Shown here: in pieces, positions 1 through 8,600 of the stretch | How positions within the stretch are numbered: the first letter of the stretch is position 1 | Layout of the letters: every line of letters begins with the position of its first letter | Assembly: GCF_001742225.1 (NCBI RefSeq) | Contig: NZ_CP017075.1 | Location: 2,852,001-2,916,000, forward strand | Direction: 5' to 3' | Length of the DNA: 64,000 nucleotides | From: Novosphingobium resinovorum | GTDB lineage: Bacteria > Pseudomonadota > Alphaproteobacteria > Sphingomonadales > Sphingomonadaceae | Notes under the pieces: model-generated | What the model saw: the letters and a program-made list of their open reading frames with translations, nothing else | Database searches by the model: none | What the model was told of the DNA's origin: nothing | Translations under genes and position numbers: made by a program

Positions 1-350
1 CCAAGACCCGCCCTGCCCGCCCCGCCGCCGTCATCCTGACGCCGAACGCGGAAACCCGCATCGCCAAGCTGATGGGCGAGGCCCCTGAAGGCGCGATCGG
101 CGTGAAGCTGTCCACCCCGCGCCGGGGCTGCTCGGGCCTCGCCTACTCGGTCGACTACGTGACCGAGGAAGCCAAGTTCGACGAGAAGATCGAGACCCCC
201 GGCGGCCTGTTCTACATCGACGGCGCTTCGGTGCTGTACCTCGTCGGCAGCACAATGGACTGGGTAGAGGACGATTTCACCGCCGGTTTCGTGTTCAACA
301 ACCCCAACGCCAAGGGCGCGTGCGGCTGCGGCGAAAGCTTCACGGTCTAG
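1..350 (+). CDS. sufA: A-type iron-sulfur carrier (SufA/IscA family), 5' truncated
   Basis: The coding frame is open from the left edge (in frame from base 3) to a TAG at 348-350, so only the last 115 residues are seen. The family carries or delivers nascent Fe-S clusters to apoproteins in the cytosol. All three ligand cysteines are visible: one in the RRGCSGLAY motif and two in the C-terminal CGCGESF motif. In alphaproteobacteria a gene of this kind usually closes the SUF operon, so the missing upstream sequence may hold suf genes; that is inference. A second A-type carrier (erpA) lies at the opposite end of the window. SufA rather than IscA is a guess from the family pattern. Confidence 0.88.
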   Translation, partial: KTRPARPAAVILTPNAETRIAKLMGEAPEGAIGVKLSTPRRGCSGLAYSVDYVTEEAKFDEKIETPGGLFYIDGASVLYLVGSTMDWVEDDFTAGFVFNNPNAKGACGCGESFTV

Positions 351-360
351 GGCCTTCAGG

Positions 361-469
361 CCCCACCCCGTCCGGCTAGTTCGCTTCGCTCTCAAGCCTC
401 CCGGCCCTCCCGCAAGCGGGAGGGCCAGCGAGACTTAGGCCGCAGGCCTTAGTCGCAGCGGGGTGGGCA
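361..469. repeat. Intergenic repeat, CCCACCCCG...GCGGGGTGGG family (copy 1)
   Basis: This fills the gap between two convergent genes. Outer arms CCCACCCCG and GCGGGGTGGG face each other. Inside is a perfect hairpin at 403-426 (11-bp arms, AA loop), which could also serve as a bidirectional terminator. The right part (cgagacttaggccgcaggcc, then agtcgcagcggggtgggc) recurs at 53871-53952. Confidence 0.7.
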
Positions 470-482
470 CCCCGCCCGCACC

Positions 483-1625
483 TCAATTCTTCGGAAACAG
501 TGCCAGCAACGCGCCCAGCCGGTCATGCACCTCGCGCGCTTGCGCCGGGTCGCTGTGGCCGATGCGCACGACCGTCAGCAGTTGCCCGGGCGAGCCGATC
601 ACGAACTGCCCGTAATCCCCAAGGCACGCGAAGACGTCCTTCTCCGCCGCACCGGGCCAAAGGCGGGCGCCGTCGCTCGCCTCCCCGCGATTGAGCCAGA
701 CGCCCGCACCGTAGCCGGGCTCGCGCGGGCTTGGTTCCAGCATGAACTGCATCCAGCGGCGCGGCAGGATCTGCGCGCCGCCGACCGAGCCGGTGTGGCG
801 GATGAACTCGCCCAGATTGCCCCAGTCGCGCGCGGTCATGGCGATCATGCCCGAGCCGATCATCGTACCCGCCCGGTCGTACCCGACGATCGCCGAGCCC
901 AGCCCGATCGGCTGCAGCACGCGGTTGCGTAAGTAGTCGCTCACCGCCGCCCGCCGCCGCAGCGCATCGTGATCGGGCGAGAGTACGCGTGCGGCGAGGT
1001 CCGAAAGGATCACCGCGCTGGCCGAGGAATGCACGAAAATCTTGCCCGCCGGGGCCTCGAGCGGCTGCGCCTCGGCGTAGGAGGCCATGTCGTCGCGGCC
1101 ATCGAGGAACAGCATGCGCATGCGGTCCGATTCGTCCTCGATTCGGCCGGTTCCGGCGCTGGTCGTCTCGACGTGGCGCAGGCCCGAGCGCATCTGCAGG
1201 AGCTGGCGTAAGGTGATGACGCCGCGCGGGTCGCCGGGTCGCTGCCATTCAGGCACAGGCGCCGATTCGTTGAGGCGCAGGCGGCCGTCGCTGACCAGTT
1301 GGCCGATCATCAGCGCGGTCACGCACTGGCCAGCCGACCAGCCGGGAAGGCGCGAATCGGGCTTAACGCCCTCGCCGTAGCGCTCGACCACGACCGAGCC
1401 GCGCTTGAGAATGACGAGGGCGTCGGTTTTGCCCACCGCCTCGTCGTCGAACAGGCGGTCGATGGTCCGCCCCAGCGATTCGCGCGGGGCGCCGCCAGCA
1501 TCCTTGATCGCGGCGAGCGATTCGGTGCTCGGCGGCGGCGGTCCTTCGGGCGCGCCGGAGCCGCAGCCCCACAGGGCTGGCAGCATCAGCATCGCGGCGA
1601 TAAGGGGGGGACGGCGCACCGACAT
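483..1625 (-). CDS. Serine-hydrolase-fold lipoprotein (class C beta-lactamase/6-aminohexanoate-dimer hydrolase family) lacking catalytic residues
   Basis: A 380-residue protein of the beta-lactamase-related serine hydrolase family. The start at 1625 gives a clean lipoprotein signal (MSVRRPPLIAAMLMLPALWGC, lipobox Cys21); an upstream in-frame start at 1691 would bury this signal. Family landmarks are present: the nucleophile region GWSAGQCVTALMIGQLVSDG, the APVPEW segment and an LLQMRSGL helix. The SxxK motif, however, reads S97-A-G-Q100, so the general-base lysine is a glutamine. The second-motif tyrosine (usually YSS) reads H199-S-S. The protein is probably exported and lipid-anchored, and may be a binding or structural relative rather than an active hydrolase. 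Convergent with the upstream Fe-S carrier gene; divergent from the next gene. Confidence 0.8.
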   Translation of the reverse strand: MSVRRPPLIAAMLMLPALWGCGSGAPEGPPPPSTESLAAIKDAGGAPRESLGRTIDRLFDDEAVGKTDALVILKRGSVVVERYGEGVKPDSRLPGWSAGQCVTALMIGQLVSDGRLRLNESAPVPEWQRPGDPRGVITLRQLLQMRSGLRHVETTSAGTGRIEDESDRMRMLFLDGRDDMASYAEAQPLEAPAGKIFVHSSASAVILSDLAARVLSPDHDALRRRAAVSDYLRNRVLQPIGLGSAIVGYDRAGTMIGSGMIAMTARDWGNLGEFIRHTGSVGGAQILPRRWMQFMLEPSPREPGYGAGVWLNRGEASDGARLWPGAAEKDVFACLGDYGQFVIGSPGQLLTVVRIGHSDPAQAREVHDRLGALLALFPKN

Positions 1626-1656
1626 GGCGCGCCGGTCATGTGCGAGGCGTTTGAGA

Positions 1657-2055
1657 ATGGCAACATCCGGGCAACCCGGACCGGGGGACAAGGCCGCAGG
1701 CGGGGCCTACCCGACGCGGCAGCCCTCGCGGTGGAAGCGCAACGTGATCCTGCTCGTGCTGCTGGCCGCCGTACTGGGGCTCGGCTGGATGTGGCGCGGC
1801 TTGCGTGAGGAAGCGCTGGTCGGCGCCGCCTATGGCGCACGGATCGGCTGCGTCTGCCGGTTCGTATCGCAGCGCCCGATGGACTTGTGCGAGGGCGATC
1901 TCAAGGTGGCGGGACTCGCGGGCGCCGGGCGCTGGGTGTCGCTGTCGGAGGATGCCGATACGCGCACGGTCAGGGCCTCGGTGCCGCTGCTGGCGAAGCA
2001 GAGCGCGGATTTCGATCCCGCGCGCGGGTGCCGGCTGGAGCCGTGGCAGGATTGA
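1657..2055 (+). CDS. Small single-pass membrane protein, function unknown
   Basis: A 132-residue protein I do not recognise by name. A hydrophilic N-terminal 25 residues precede one strong membrane span at about residues 29-46 (VILLVLLAAVLGLGWMW). A probably periplasmic domain follows, with a CxC pair (Cys65, Cys67), Cys78 and another Cys near the C-terminus. This would suit disulfide formation outside the cytoplasm. An in-frame ATG at 1624 would add 11 residues and overlap the start of the divergent lipoprotein gene; ATG 1657 was chosen to avoid that overlap. The starts of the two genes are only about 30 bp apart, so they share a divergent promoter region. Confidence 0.6.
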   Translation: MATSGQPGPGDKAAGGAYPTRQPSRWKRNVILLVLLAAVLGLGWMWRGLREEALVGAAYGARIGCVCRFVSQRPMDLCEGDLKVAGLAGAGRWVSLSEDADTRTVRASVPLLAKQSADFDPARGCRLEPWQD

Positions 2056-2064
2056 CCACCCTTT

Positions 2065-2141
2065 CGTCATTGCGAGCGCAGCGAAGCAATCCAGGGCAGT
2101 TTCACACCGCGCTGGATTGCTTCGCTATGCTCGCAATGACG
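2065..2141. repeat. Long inverted repeat, CGTCATTGCGAGC family (copy 1)
   Basis: Two 30-bp arms (2065-2094 and 2112-2141) pair at 28 of 30 positions around a 17-base spacer. It sits between the convergent ends of the membrane-protein gene and mnmA. The same arm sequence forms a perfect 30-bp inverted repeat at 43892-43968 and a collapsed single copy at 20113-20142. Confidence 0.85.
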
Positions 2142-2145
2142 AGGG

Positions 2146-3300
2146 TTAAGCCGCGCTTTCGGTCGAATCGATCCAGCCGCCGCCGATCACCCGCTCCCCG
2201 GCGTAGATAACCGCCGCCTGCCCCGGCGCAACGCCGTATTCGGGCACAGCGAAGCGGATCGTCGTGTCCGCGCCCTCGCCCAGCGGGCCGTCGAGCACGA
2301 TCGGCACCGGCTTGGCCAGCGAGCGGACCTTGGCGGTCAGCGGTGCATCGGGAATCGGGCCGATGCGATTGGTCTCCACCAGCCGTGCCGAGGCGGTCGC
2401 CAGCAGGCGGCGCGGGCCGACGCGGACCTGCCGGGTTTCCGCCTCTATGCCGGTGACGTAGAGCGGCTCGGGCTGGCCGCCGATCTCGAGGCCCCGGCGC
2501 TGGCCCACGGTGTAGTGGATGACGCCGCGATGGCTGCCGAGCACCGCGCCGGTCTCGGCATGGACGATCTCGCCCGGTGCCTCGCCCTCGGGACGGACCG
2601 CGCGGACGATCTTGGCGTAGTCGCCATCGGGCACGAAGCAGATGTCCTGGCTGTCGGGCTTGGCCGCGACGCGCAGGCCCGCCGCTTCGGCCAGACGGCG
2701 CGTCTCGGTCTTGGGCAGGCCGCCGAGGGGAAAGCGCAGGAAATCCAGCTGCTTCTCGGTGGTGCCGTAAAGGAAGTAGCTCTGGTCGCGCGCTGGATCG
2801 AGGGCGCGGTGCAGTTCCGAACCCGCCGCGCCCATCACCCGGCGCACGTAGTGGCCGGTGGCGAGGCAGTCCGCCCCCAGTTCGCGCGCCATCGTCAGCA
2901 GGTCGGTGAACTTCGGCCCCATGTTGCAGCGGATGCAGGGGATCGGCGTGCGCCCGGCGAGGTAGTCGTCGGCGAATCGCTCGACCACTTCCTCGCGGAA
3001 GGCGCTCTCGTGGTCGAAGACGTAGTGGGCGATGCCGAGGCGGTCGGCGACGGCGCGCGCGTCGCGAATGTCGTCGCCCGCGCAGCACGCACCCTTGCGG
3101 CCGGTCGCGGCACCGTAGTCGTAGAGCTGCAGCGTCACGCCGATGACTTCCGCCCCGCTCGCGGCGGCAAGAGCGGCGACGACCGAACTGTCCACGCCCC
3201 CTGACATGGCCACGACGATGCGGCGGGCGGACAGAGGCTCGGCAAGTTGGAACAGTTCGGCGGGGTCGAGCCCGGAAAGAAGATCGGAAAACGCGGTCAT
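2146..3300 (-). CDS. mnmA: tRNA-specific 2-thiouridylase MnmA
   Basis: MnmA thiolates U34 of tRNA-Lys, -Glu and -Gln in the cytosol, adenylating the base and receiving sulfur from the cysteine-desulfurase relay. The PP-loop motif SGGVDSS lies near the N-terminus. The catalytic pair is visible: the nucleophile in the IPCIRCN segment and the second cysteine in [23 protein letters not shown] block and a C-terminal beta-barrel complete the usual domain order. Length (384 residues) is normal. ATG 3300 was chosen; an in-frame ATG at 3315 would add five residues, and neither start has a strong Shine-Dalgarno sequence. Its stop lies 4 bp from the palindromic repeat. MnmE and MnmG, which modify the same wobble base, are encoded at 46.3-49.5 kb. 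Confidence 0.95.
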   Translation of the reverse strand: MTAFSDLLSGLDPAELFQLAEPLSARRIVVAMSGGVDSSVVAALAAASGAEVIGVTLQLYDYGAATGRKGACCAGDDIRDARAVADRLGIAHYVFDHESAFREEVVERFADDYLAGRTPIPCIRCNMGPKFTDLLTMARELGADCLATGHYVRRVMGAAGSELHRALDPARDQSYFLYGTTEKQLDFLRFPLGGLPKTETRRLAEAAGLRVAAKPDSQDICFVPDGDYAKIVRAVRPEGEAPGEIVHAETGAVLGSHRGVIHYTVGQRRGLEIGGQPEPLYVTGIEAETRQVRVGPRRLLATASARLVETNRIGPIPDAPLTAKVRSLAKPVPIVLDGPLGEGADTTIRFAVPEYGVAPGQAAVIYAGERVIGGGWIDSTESAA

Positions 3301-3434
3301 GGTGGGGGCGCACATACAGCCAAGCGCGCCGGATTCCTATCCTCCGCCTTTTTCGCTCCCTTTCCCATCGTGAAGAAAGGGTAAAAAGGGCTTTTACGAT
3401 CCCTTGACCACCTGCGGGTTATAGGGCCTGCATC

Positions 3435-3806
3435 ATGAACGTCGCACCACATCACATGACCCCCGAGACAGGGGACGCTCCGGGTCGCACCGCAGGGATA
3501 CCTGCGGTTCCGGGCTGCGACGGGCTTTCCGAAGGGCACCTCCCCGCCGATCCCGCAATGATCGACTGGCAGGCGCTGCGCTCCCGCCTCTTCGCCACGC
3601 ACGACCGGCTCGGTGTGCTGGGAGAGGACGCGGCAGCCACGCGGCTTCGGCTGCGCGGCAGCTTCGACGGGTGCGCCGCCTCGGCCCTTAATGCTTACGA
3701 AGAATGCTCAAGAAACGTTAACCTTGATGCTTCAAGCAATGGCAAGCCCGTTGGACGCAAGGATTCTCCAGTCGCCGATGTGAACGATAGCGGCGAACGA
3801 GGGTAA
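3435..3806 (+). CDS. Hypothetical protein directly upstream of sciP
   Basis: A 123-residue protein with no recognised domain. The central part (residues about 42-65, beginning MIDWQALRSRLFATHDRL) looks helical; the rest is low in hydrophobics with many Gly, Asp and Asn, and there is no signal peptide. Its stop is only 2 bp before the sciP start, so the two genes are almost certainly co-transcribed, and the ribosome site for sciP lies inside this gene's end. The upstream gap (3301-3434) holds a small inverted repeat (gtaaaa/ttttac at about 3381-3397) and probably the promoter. The function is unknown; it may link to cell-cycle control only by position. Confidence 0.6.
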   Translation: MNVAPHHMTPETGDAPGRTAGIPAVPGCDGLSEGHLPADPAMIDWQALRSRLFATHDRLGVLGEDAAATRLRLRGSFDGCAASALNAYEECSRNVNLDASSNGKPVGRKDSPVADVNDSGERG

Positions 3807-3808
3807 AG

Positions 3809-4108
3809 ATGATCGAGAACCAGAAAATCCGTCCGGCACAGGTGATCGGCCCGCTCGGCGAGCCGCTGACGGTTGCCGACCTCCCCCCCCCAAACACCAC
3901 GCGCTGGGTCGTGCGCCGCAAGGCCGAAGTCGTCGCCGCCGTCAACGGCGGCCTGCTGACGATCGACGAAGTCTGCGAGCGCTATTGCCTCACGCTCGAG
4001 GAATTCGCCTCGTGGCAGCGCGCCGTCGATCGTTCGGGCATGCAGGGCCTGCGTGTGACACGAATCCAACACTATCGCGATCTCTACGAGCGCCAGCAGA
4101 AGTTCTGA
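3809..4108 (+). CDS. sciP: CtrA inhibitor SciP (DUF1153, helix-turn-helix)
   Basis: A 99-residue protein with the highly conserved SciP core: ARxIGPLGE-like start, LPPPNTTRWVVRRKAEVV, a helix-turn-helix around ITIDEVCERYCLTLEEFASW, and the C-terminal TRIQHYRDLYERQQ block. In Caulobacter SciP binds CtrA-activated promoters and blocks transcription in G1; the same role is assumed here from near-identity of the core. It is the second gene of a two-gene unit and is followed by an intrinsic terminator. The codons for the LPPP motif form a run of nine C residues (about 3883-3891), an unusual slippage-prone tract inside an essential-type regulator gene. Confidence 0.93.
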   Translation: MIENQKIRPAQVIGPLGEPLTVADLPPPNTTRWVVRRKAEVVAAVNGGLLTIDEVCERYCLTLEEFASWQRAVDRSGMQGLRVTRIQHYRDLYERQQKF

Positions 4109-4136
4109 GCACCCTCTAACTTCGTCAACCAAGTCC

Positions 4137-4172
4137 AAAGGCGGCCGTGGAGCATCTTCACGGTCGCCTTTT
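4137..4172 (+). terminator. Intrinsic terminator after sciP
   Basis: AAAGGCGGCCGTG and CACGGTCGCCTTT pair with one mismatch around a 9-base loop and end in TTTT. The remaining gap to the next gene (4173-4402) shows no further gene or clear repeat. Confidence 0.8.
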
Positions 4173-4402
4173 CACGTTCCGACGCAATAAAACGCATTTA
4201 CCTGGCCAGACTGGCGCAATGAAGTCGTTCGTCGATGCCTGTCGACGTGAAACCCGGTTCGCGTTGCCACCCTGTTCCCGCGAGTATATGAATCCAGCGG
4301 TTTAAGCCATATCGGCAGCCCCGCCTGAATACAGGCACAAGGGCGGACGATGCGGCGGGAGAGCACGCCGCCCGGGGGCGCGTGCATGCGTGCGGTGAAC
4401 AG

Positions 4403-5629
4403 ATGAACTACGATGGCAAGATTGAAGCCGGCCCCTCTCAGGTCGGCGGGCAGGCAGACGAACCTCACGTCTTCGACGCGACGGGAACGTCGCTCGACAG
4501 GGACGATGCCCTGGACCGTCGCTCGCGCCGGGTGATCGTACTCGTCATCGTCACCGTCGTGCTGCTGGCGGCCGCGCTGTGGTTCGTGCTCCACAAGGGC
4601 GACGCGGCCGATGCCGCCGGAGCCGATACCACCCAGGTTCCCGTCGTCTCGGTCGTCGTGCCGGGCCGCTCCAGCGTTGCCGGCGAAATCACCGGCACCG
4701 GATCGCTCGCTGCACGCCGCGCGATGCCGGTGGGCTCGGTCGGCGAAGGCGGCGAAGTGCGCGAAGTTCGCGTGGACGCGGGCGACTGGGTCGAAAAGGG
4801 CCAGGTCCTCGCTGTGATCGACCGTTCGGTGCAGGTCCAGTCCGCGGCCAGCCAGTCCGCGCAAATCCGCGTGGCAGATGCCGATGCCCGGCTCGCACAA
4901 GCCAACCTCGATCGCGGCCTCAAGCTCGTCGATCGCGGCTTCATCTCCAAGGCGGACATCGACCAGCTGACCGCGACCCGCGATGCCGCAGTCGCCCGCG
5001 TCGGCGTGGCGCGCGCCACGCTCGGCCAGTTGCAGGCGCAGAATGCGCGGCTCAACATCGTCGCCCCCGCATCCGGCCTCGTGCTCGCACGCAACGTCGA
5101 GGTCGGCCAGGTGGTGAGCGGCGGCAGCGGCGTGCTGTTCAACCTTGCCCGCGACGGCGAGATGGAACTGCTGGCGCTTCTTTCGGAGGACGACCTTGCC
5201 AAGCTGCACGTCGGCGTCGCCGCCAACGTCACGCCGGTCGGCTCGGGCAGGAGCTTTGCCGGGCAGGTCTGGCAGCTCGCGCCCACCATCGACAACACCA
5301 CCCGCCAGGGCACCGCGCGCATCGCGCTCAAGTACGACCCGGCGCTGCGTCCAGGCGGCTTCGCCACCGCCGTGATCGAAAGCGGCACGGTCGTCGCTCC
5401 GATGCTGCCCGAATCCGCGATCCAGAACGATGCCAAGGGCGCGTTCGTCTACGTCGTCGGCAAGGACGACCGCGTCCACCGGCAGGCGGTGAAGACCGGC
5501 CTCGTCACCGCGACGGGCATCACCGTCACCTCGGGTCTCAATGGCAACGAGAAGATCGTGATGCGCGCGGGCGGCTTCCTCAACGACGGGGACAAGGTCA
5601 AGCCGCGCCCCTCGACTGCAGCCAAGTAA
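4403..5629 (+). CDS. RND efflux periplasmic adaptor (membrane fusion protein)
   Basis: A 408-residue adaptor of the HlyD/AcrA type, linking an RND inner-membrane pump to an outer-membrane channel. A cytoplasmic stretch of about 40 residues precedes one membrane span (VIVLVIVTVVLLAAALWFVL, about residues 44-63). Then come the lipoyl half-motifs (VREVRVDAGDWVEKGQVLA and NIVAPASGLVLARNVEVGQ), a short alpha-hairpin between them, a beta-barrel and a membrane-proximal domain. It is anchored by the N-terminal helix, not lipidated. ATG 4403 is preferred over an in-frame GTG at 4382. It sits 16 bp before the permease gene, so the two form an operon. No outer-membrane channel gene is nearby. Confidence 0.9.
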   Translation: MNYDGKIEAGPSQVGGQADEPHVFDATGTSLDRDDALDRRSRRVIVLVIVTVVLLAAALWFVLHKGDAADAAGADTTQVPVVSVVVPGRSSVAGEITGTGSLAARRAMPVGSVGEGGEVREVRVDAGDWVEKGQVLAVIDRSVQVQSAASQSAQIRVADADARLAQANLDRGLKLVDRGFISKADIDQLTATRDAAVARVGVARATLGQLQAQNARLNIVAPASGLVLARNVEVGQVVSGGSGVLFNLARDGEMELLALLSEDDLAKLHVGVAANVTPVGSGRSFAGQVWQLAPTIDNTTRQGTARIALKYDPALRPGGFATAVIESGTVVAPMLPESAIQNDAKGAFVYVVGKDDRVHRQAVKTGLVTATGITVTSGLNGNEKIVMRAGGFLNDGDKVKPRPSTAAK

Positions 5630-5645
5630 CGGGCGAGCCGAACCC

Positions 5646-8600
5646 ATGCGCAACATCTCGGCCTGGTCGATCCGCAACCCGATCATCCCGATCGTCTTCT
5701 TCATCGGCCTGATGATCGCCGGCATCGTCTCGTTCAACCGAATGGACGTGAACAACATGCCGGACGTCGAGTTTCCGGGAGTCCACATCGGCGTCTCGCA
5801 GCCCGGCGCCGCCCCGACCGAGATCGAGACACAGATCACCCAGATCGTCGAAGGCTCGGTCCGCTCGATCCCCGGCGTCGAGGAAATCCAGTCGACCGCC
5901 TCGGAAGGCCGCTCGACCACGCTGGTGTTCTTCTCCGTCGGCACCAACGTCGACGTCGCGACCCAGCAGGTGAAGAACGCGGTCGACCAGGTGCGCGGCC
6001 AGTTGCCCGACGGCATCCTCGAACCGCAGGTCCAGAAGATCGAAGCGGGCGGTGGCGGCTCGCTCGCCTACTTCGCTGTGCGCGCCGACGACATGACGAT
6101 CGAGCAGCTCAGCTGGTTCGTCGACGACACCATCGCCAAGACCCTGCTCGGGGTCGAGGGGATGGCGACCGTCAGCCGCGACGGCGGCGTCAACCGCGAG
6201 ATCCGCGTCGTCGTCGATCCCCAGCGCATGCAGGCGCTGGGCGTCAGCGCCGAGGCGCTCAACAACGTGCTGCGCCAGGTCAACGTCGATGCCGCGGGCG
6301 GTCAGGCGGAGATCGCCGGATCGCGCCAGTCCGTGCGCGTGCTGGGCAATGCCCAGACCGCCTACGACCTCTCGCAGAAGCGCATCAACCTCGGCAACGG
6401 TCGTTCGGTGAAGCTCACCGACGTCGCCAGCGTCCATGACGGCTTCTCCGAGCAGACCGACATCGCCCGCGTCAACGGCCGCGAGGTCGTCACTTTCGGG
6501 TTCGAGCGCGCGCGCGGCGCCTCCGACGTCGCCGTCTACGACGCGGCGATGGAGAAGCTGAAGGAAATCCAGAAGTCCCACCCCGACATCCACCTGACCC
6601 GCCTGTTCTCGCAGGTGGACTACACGCGCGGCCAGTACACCTCCTCGATGGAGGCGCTGGTCGAAGGCGCGGTGCTGGCCATCGTCATCGTCTTCCTGTT
6701 CCTCCGCGACTGGCGCGCGACGATGATCTCGGCGCTGGCGATCCCGCTTTCGGCGATCCCGACCTTCTGGTTCATGGACCTGCTGGGCTTCACGCTGAAC
6801 TTCCTCTCGCTCCTCGCGCTCAGCCTTGTCGCGGGTGTGCTGGTCGACGACGCCATCGTCGAGATCGAGAACATCGTGCGCCACATGCGCATGGGCAAGA
6901 GCGCCTACCAGGCCTCGATCGACGCCGCCGACGAGATCGGCCTCGCGGTCGTCGCGACCACCTTCTCGATCGTCGCGGTGTTCCTGCCGGTAGGCCTGAT
7001 GCCGGGCATTCCGGGGCAGTTCTTCAAGGCGTTCGGCCTGACCGTCGTGGTCGCGGTGCTGATGAGCCTTGCGGTTGCGCGCGTGATCACGCCGATGGTC
7101 GCGGCCTACTTCCTCAAGGCGCACGGCCATGCCGAGCACGGCGGCGGCAAGGCGATGGACGTCTACATGAAGATCCTCGCGTGGACGCTCGACAGCACCG
7201 AGGCGCATCGCCGCAAGGCCGCGCTGGTGCGCCAGCCCTTCCACCCCGCCTACGCCGTAGTTGCCACGATCGCGTTCATCCTGCTGATCGCCGCCGGGCT
7301 CGCCGCATCCGGACTGCTGTTCACGACCCTGCAGACCGGCATCACCAAGATCGGCCTCAAGGGCGCCGCCTTCGTGATCGCCGCAATCCTCTCCCCGCTC
7401 GCCATTCCCGTGGCGATCTGGCTGCTCGGCAAGCTATTCCGCTTGCTCGCCGGCGCGATGGGCGCACTCGGCCGCTGGTATCGCTATTACACCGACCGTG
7501 TGATCGCGCGGATGCACGACCACCGCTTCTACGCCTTCTGCGCCTCGGTCTACGCGCTCGTCGTCACGTTCGCGCTGCTCGCCGGCCTGCCGCAGCAGTT
7601 CCAGCCCAGCACCAACAATGACACCAGCGAGGTCAAGATCGAACTGGTGCCCGGCACTACGCTCGAACAGTCCGAGTTAATCGGCGGCCGCGTCTCGCGC
7701 CTGCTTGAAAAGCAGCCCGAGGTCGAGCGCGTGCTGCAGTTCGCGGGCGAAGGTTCCGGCACGCTCTACATCGCCCTCAAGCCCGCCAAGGAGCGCGAGG
7801 CGACCAGCATCGAATTCGAGCGCCGCATGGCCCCGCAACTGCAGGACGTCGCCGATGCGCGCGTCAGCTTCGCCTCGCAGTCGGGCGGGTTCGGTTCGGG
7901 CCGCGACTTGTCGATCATGCTGTCGGGCAGCGATTCCGAACTGCTCAACAAGACCGCGCAGACCCTCGTGGAGCAGATGCGCGCGATCCCCGGCGTCGTT
8001 GCCCCGCGCATCGCCGCCGACCTGCAGCGCCCCGAACTGCTGATCGTGCCGCGCCCCGACCTTGCCGCGCAGCTTGGCGTTACGACGTCCGCTCTCAGCC
8101 AGACGATCCGCATCGCAACGCTGGGCGAGATCGACCAGAATGCCGCCAAGTTCTCGCTGAGCGACCGCCAGGTGCCGATCCGCGTGATCCTCGACCGCAC
8201 CTCGCGCCGCGATTTCTCGACGATCGAGAACCTGCCGGTCTCCACCGTCAGCGGCGGCACCGTGCCCCTGAAGCGCGTCGCGGAAATCCGCTTCGGCGCC
8301 GGCCCCACGCAGATCCAGCGCTACAACCAGTCGCGCCGTATCTTCGTCGGCGCCGACCTCGGCGAAGGGCAGGTCAAGGGGCCGATCATGACGCAGATCC
8401 AGAACCTGCCGATCATGAAGAACCTGCCGATGGGCGTCTCCAACGCCCCCGTCGGCGAGGACAAGTGGCAGGCGGAGATGATCACCAACTTCGTCACCGC
8501 CGTCATCTCGGGCATCTTCCTGGTCTTCGCGGTGCTGGTGCTGCTCTACAAGCGCTTCGTCTCGCCGCTGGTGAACATGGCCTCGCTACTGCTGGCGCCG

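Noticed and set aside
2102..3313. A 403-residue frame on the same strand as mnmA
   Set aside because: Runs in another frame of mnmA with Arg-rich shadow composition.
3301..3434. Promoter with TTGACC upstream of the sciP unit
   Set aside because: The only TTGACC has no -10-like hexamer at 16-18 bp, so I could not place a promoter with confidence.
4172..6016. A 614-residue open frame antisense to the RND adaptor and permease genes
   Set aside because: It is a high-GC shadow of two clearly real genes on the other strand; composition is Arg/Asp/Ala/His-rich with no domain.
5598..7244. A 548-residue antisense frame across the RND permease
   Set aside because: Mirror of the permease codons, rich in Arg, Asp and His repeats; no start signal or family match.
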